This document shows, piece after piece, positions 62,422 to 64,000 of a stretch of DNA of 64,000 bases. The position numbers and the translations under genes are program-made. Under the pieces are notes generated by a model. The model searched no databases. It worked only from the letters and a program-made list of their open reading frames with translations, and was not told the DNA's origin. The DNA is taken from contig CALUNG010000006.1 of the NCBI GenBank assembly GCA_944321955.1, positions 49,748 to 113,747 on the forward strand. Direction: 5' to 3'. The stretch comes from an uncultured Alistipes sp. (GTDB taxonomy: Bacteria; Bacteroidota; Bacteroidia; Bacteroidales; Rikenellaceae). Position 1 is the first letter of the stretch, and each line of letters opens with the position of its first letter.

Positions 62422-64000
62422 ATGGGATTCAAACTCGTTTCGGATTACAAGCCTACGGGCGACCAGCCGGAGGCGATCGCGCAACTGGTCAGTGCGATAA
62501 AGGGAGGTTCGGACCACAATACGCTGTTGGGCGTTACCGGTTCGGGCAAGACCTTTACGGTCGCAAACGTCATAGCGCAACTGAACCGGCCAACGCTCGT
62601 CTTGAGTCACAACAAAACTCTGGCGGCACAACTGTACGGCGAGTTCAAGAACTTTTTTCCGGAAAATGCCGTCGAATACTTCGTTTCGTACTACGACTAC
62701 TACCAGCCCGAAGCATATCTGCCTTCGACCGACACATACATAGAAAAGGACCTCTCGATAAACGACGAAATCGAAAAGATGAGGTTGAGTACGGTAGCCA
62801 CGCTGCTCTCCGGGCGCCGGGACGTTGTCGTGGTATCGAGCGTATCGTGTCTGTACGGTTGCGGCAACCCCGATGACTTCCATGCGACGTCCATCACGAT
62901 CAAGGTCGGCGATGTCGTCAGTTACAAACACTTCCTGTACAAGCTCGTCGAAGCCCTGTATACAAGGACCGAACGCGACCTGACACCGGCCACATTCCGC
63001 GTAAACGGCGACACGGTGGATATCATGGCCGCATTCGGGGAGTTCGGCAACCAGTGTTTCCGCATCATGTTCTTCGACGACGAGATAGAGGCCATACAGA
63101 CCATCGATCCCGTAACCGGACAACGTCTGCAGACGCTCGATTCGCTTACGCTCTATCCGGCCAATCTCTTCGTAACGACAAAGGAACGCATAAATTCGGC
63201 CGTGCAACAGATATATCTCGATCTGGGTAAGCAGGTCGAGTTCTTCGAACGTGAAGGACGTCCCGTCGAGGCGCAGCGTCTGAAACAGCGCGTCGAATAC
63301 GATCTCGAGATGATAAAGGAGTTGGGATACTGCTCCGGTATTGAAAACTATTCGCGTTACTTCGACGGCCGTGCCGAAGGGACGAGGCCGTTCTGCCTGC
63401 TCGATTTCTTCCCGAAGGATTACCTCATGGTCATCGACGAGAGCCACGTCACCATTCCGCAGGTCAGGGCAATGTACGGCGGCGACCGGGCACGCAAGGA
63501 GAATCTGGTTGAGTACGGATTCCGGCTGCCGGCAGCCAAGGACAACCGACCGCTGCGATTCGAGGAGTTCGAACAGCTGATGGGCACGACAATATACGTC
63601 AGCGCGACACCGGCCGACTACGAGCTTATCAAGAGCGAAGGCGTTGTCGTCGAGCAGTTGATACGCCCCACGGGACTGGTCGACCCGCCGCTAGAGGTAC
63701 GCGTCACGCTCAATCAGATAGACGACCTCCTCGAGGAGATAGAAAAACGCACGAAAAACGACGACAAGATACTCGTAACCACCATAACCAAACGCATGGC
63801 CGAGGAGCTGTCGAAATACCTCGACCGCGTGGGAGTGCGCAACCGCTACATCCATTCGGACATCGACACGCTCGAACGCGTGCAGATTCTCGAAGACCTG
63901 CATGCCGGAATGTTCGACGTGCTGATCGGCGTTAACCTGCTGCGTGAAGGTCTCGACCTGCCCGAAGTGGCCCTTGTGGCGATACTCGACGCCGACAAGG
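62422..64000 (+). CDS. uvrB: Excinuclease ABC subunit UvrB (cut by window edge)
   Basis: The first 526 codons are present. UvrB verifies DNA damage with UvrA and then loads UvrC for nucleotide excision repair. Visible motifs are MGFKLVSDYKPTGDQPEAI at the start, Walker A GVTGSGKT, the damage-probing beta-hairpin VSYYDYYQPEAYLPSTDTYI, the DESH box (VIDESHVTIPQ), YVSATP, and the later helicase motifs through GVNLLREGLDLPEVALVAILDADK at the edge. The frame is open to the end of the window; the C-terminal UvrC-binding part lies outside. It diverges from dnaG. Confidence 0.98.
   Translation, partial: MGFKLVSDYKPTGDQPEAIAQLVSAIKGGSDHNTLLGVTGSGKTFTVANVIAQLNRPTLVLSHNKTLAAQLYGEFKNFFPENAVEYFVSYYDYYQPEAYLPSTDTYIEKDLSINDEIEKMRLSTVATLLSGRRDVVVVSSVSCLYGCGNPDDFHATSITIKVGDVVSYKHFLYKLVEALYTRTERDLTPATFRVNGDTVDIMAAFGEFGNQCFRIMFFDDEIEAIQTIDPVTGQRLQTLDSLTLYPANLFVTTKERINSAVQQIYLDLGKQVEFFEREGRPVEAQRLKQRVEYDLEMIKELGYCSGIENYSRYFDGRAEGTRPFCLLDFFPKDYLMVIDESHVTIPQVRAMYGGDRARKENLVEYGFRLPAAKDNRPLRFEEFEQLMGTTIYVSATPADYELIKSEGVVVEQLIRPTGLVDPPLEVRVTLNQIDDLLEEIEKRTKNDDKILVTTITKRMAEELSKYLDRVGVRNRYIHSDIDTLERVQILEDLHAGMFDVLIGVNLLREGLDLPEVALVAILDADK

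Overview
The window reads as a chromosomal segment from a gut-type Bacteroidales bacterium, most like the Alistipes/Rikenellaceae group. The grounds are moderately GC-rich DNA, Bacteroidetes-only families (DUF4293, DUF4199, DUF4294, DUF4919, DUF5689, BACON domains, fimbrillin-like lipoproteins), and many copies of the Bacteroidetes sigma-ABfr promoter (TTTG, about 19 bp, TAnnTTTG). No organism name was given, so the genus is inference. Most of the window is core chromosome; there is no prophage, insertion sequence or CRISPR array that I can see.

Layout: 1-2.6 kb holds a sym-norspermidine/spermidine pathway (carboxynorspermidine synthase, nspC) read into a cut PLP-type enzyme gene. A tRNA-Lys(TTT) follows, then a secreted flavodoxin, an alpha/beta hydrolase, an AraC regulator and an EamA transporter (2.7-6.6 kb). 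From 6.7 to 15 kb lie ffh, a DUF4294 protein, a FlK-like thioesterase with an EamA exporter, a secreted esterase, leuS and a membrane protein. From 15 to 23.6 kb are era, a large TPR protein, an MFS transporter, a glycosyltransferase, dsbD and an acyl-ACP thioesterase. From 23.9 to 27.8 kb are a DUF2975/XRE pair, separated by a nine-G tract, and a secreted M16 protease.

28.1-36.6 kb is the most distinctive block: a BACON/OB-like surface lipoprotein, a lipoprotein DNA/RNA non-specific endonuclease, a secreted endonuclease/exonuclease/phosphatase-fold enzyme, a TonB-dependent receptor and a DUF5689 lipoprotein. All run in one direction behind a strong promoter. No SusD is present. I infer an outer-membrane system that degrades extracellular nucleic acid and imports the products.

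36.7-41.4 kb has DUF4293, a GtrB-type glycosyltransferase, DUF4199, mltG, the SRP RNA gene (ffs), a membrane-anchored subtilase and an acidic small protein. 41.6-51.4 kb has ligA, dapA, a DUF4919 protein, a lipoprotein clostripain, a MATE pump, an RluB-type pseudouridine synthase with a long disordered N-terminus and a TPR protein. 51.4-64 kb has gyrA, mscS, a 52-residue small protein, a fimbrillin-like/GLUG/SGNH-hydrolase lipoprotein gene broken by one in-frame TGA, tsaB-smpB, a possible structured RNA, dnaG and, divergently, uvrB (cut by the window end). dnaG and uvrB both have promoters so close to their start codons that the messages look leaderless or nearly so.
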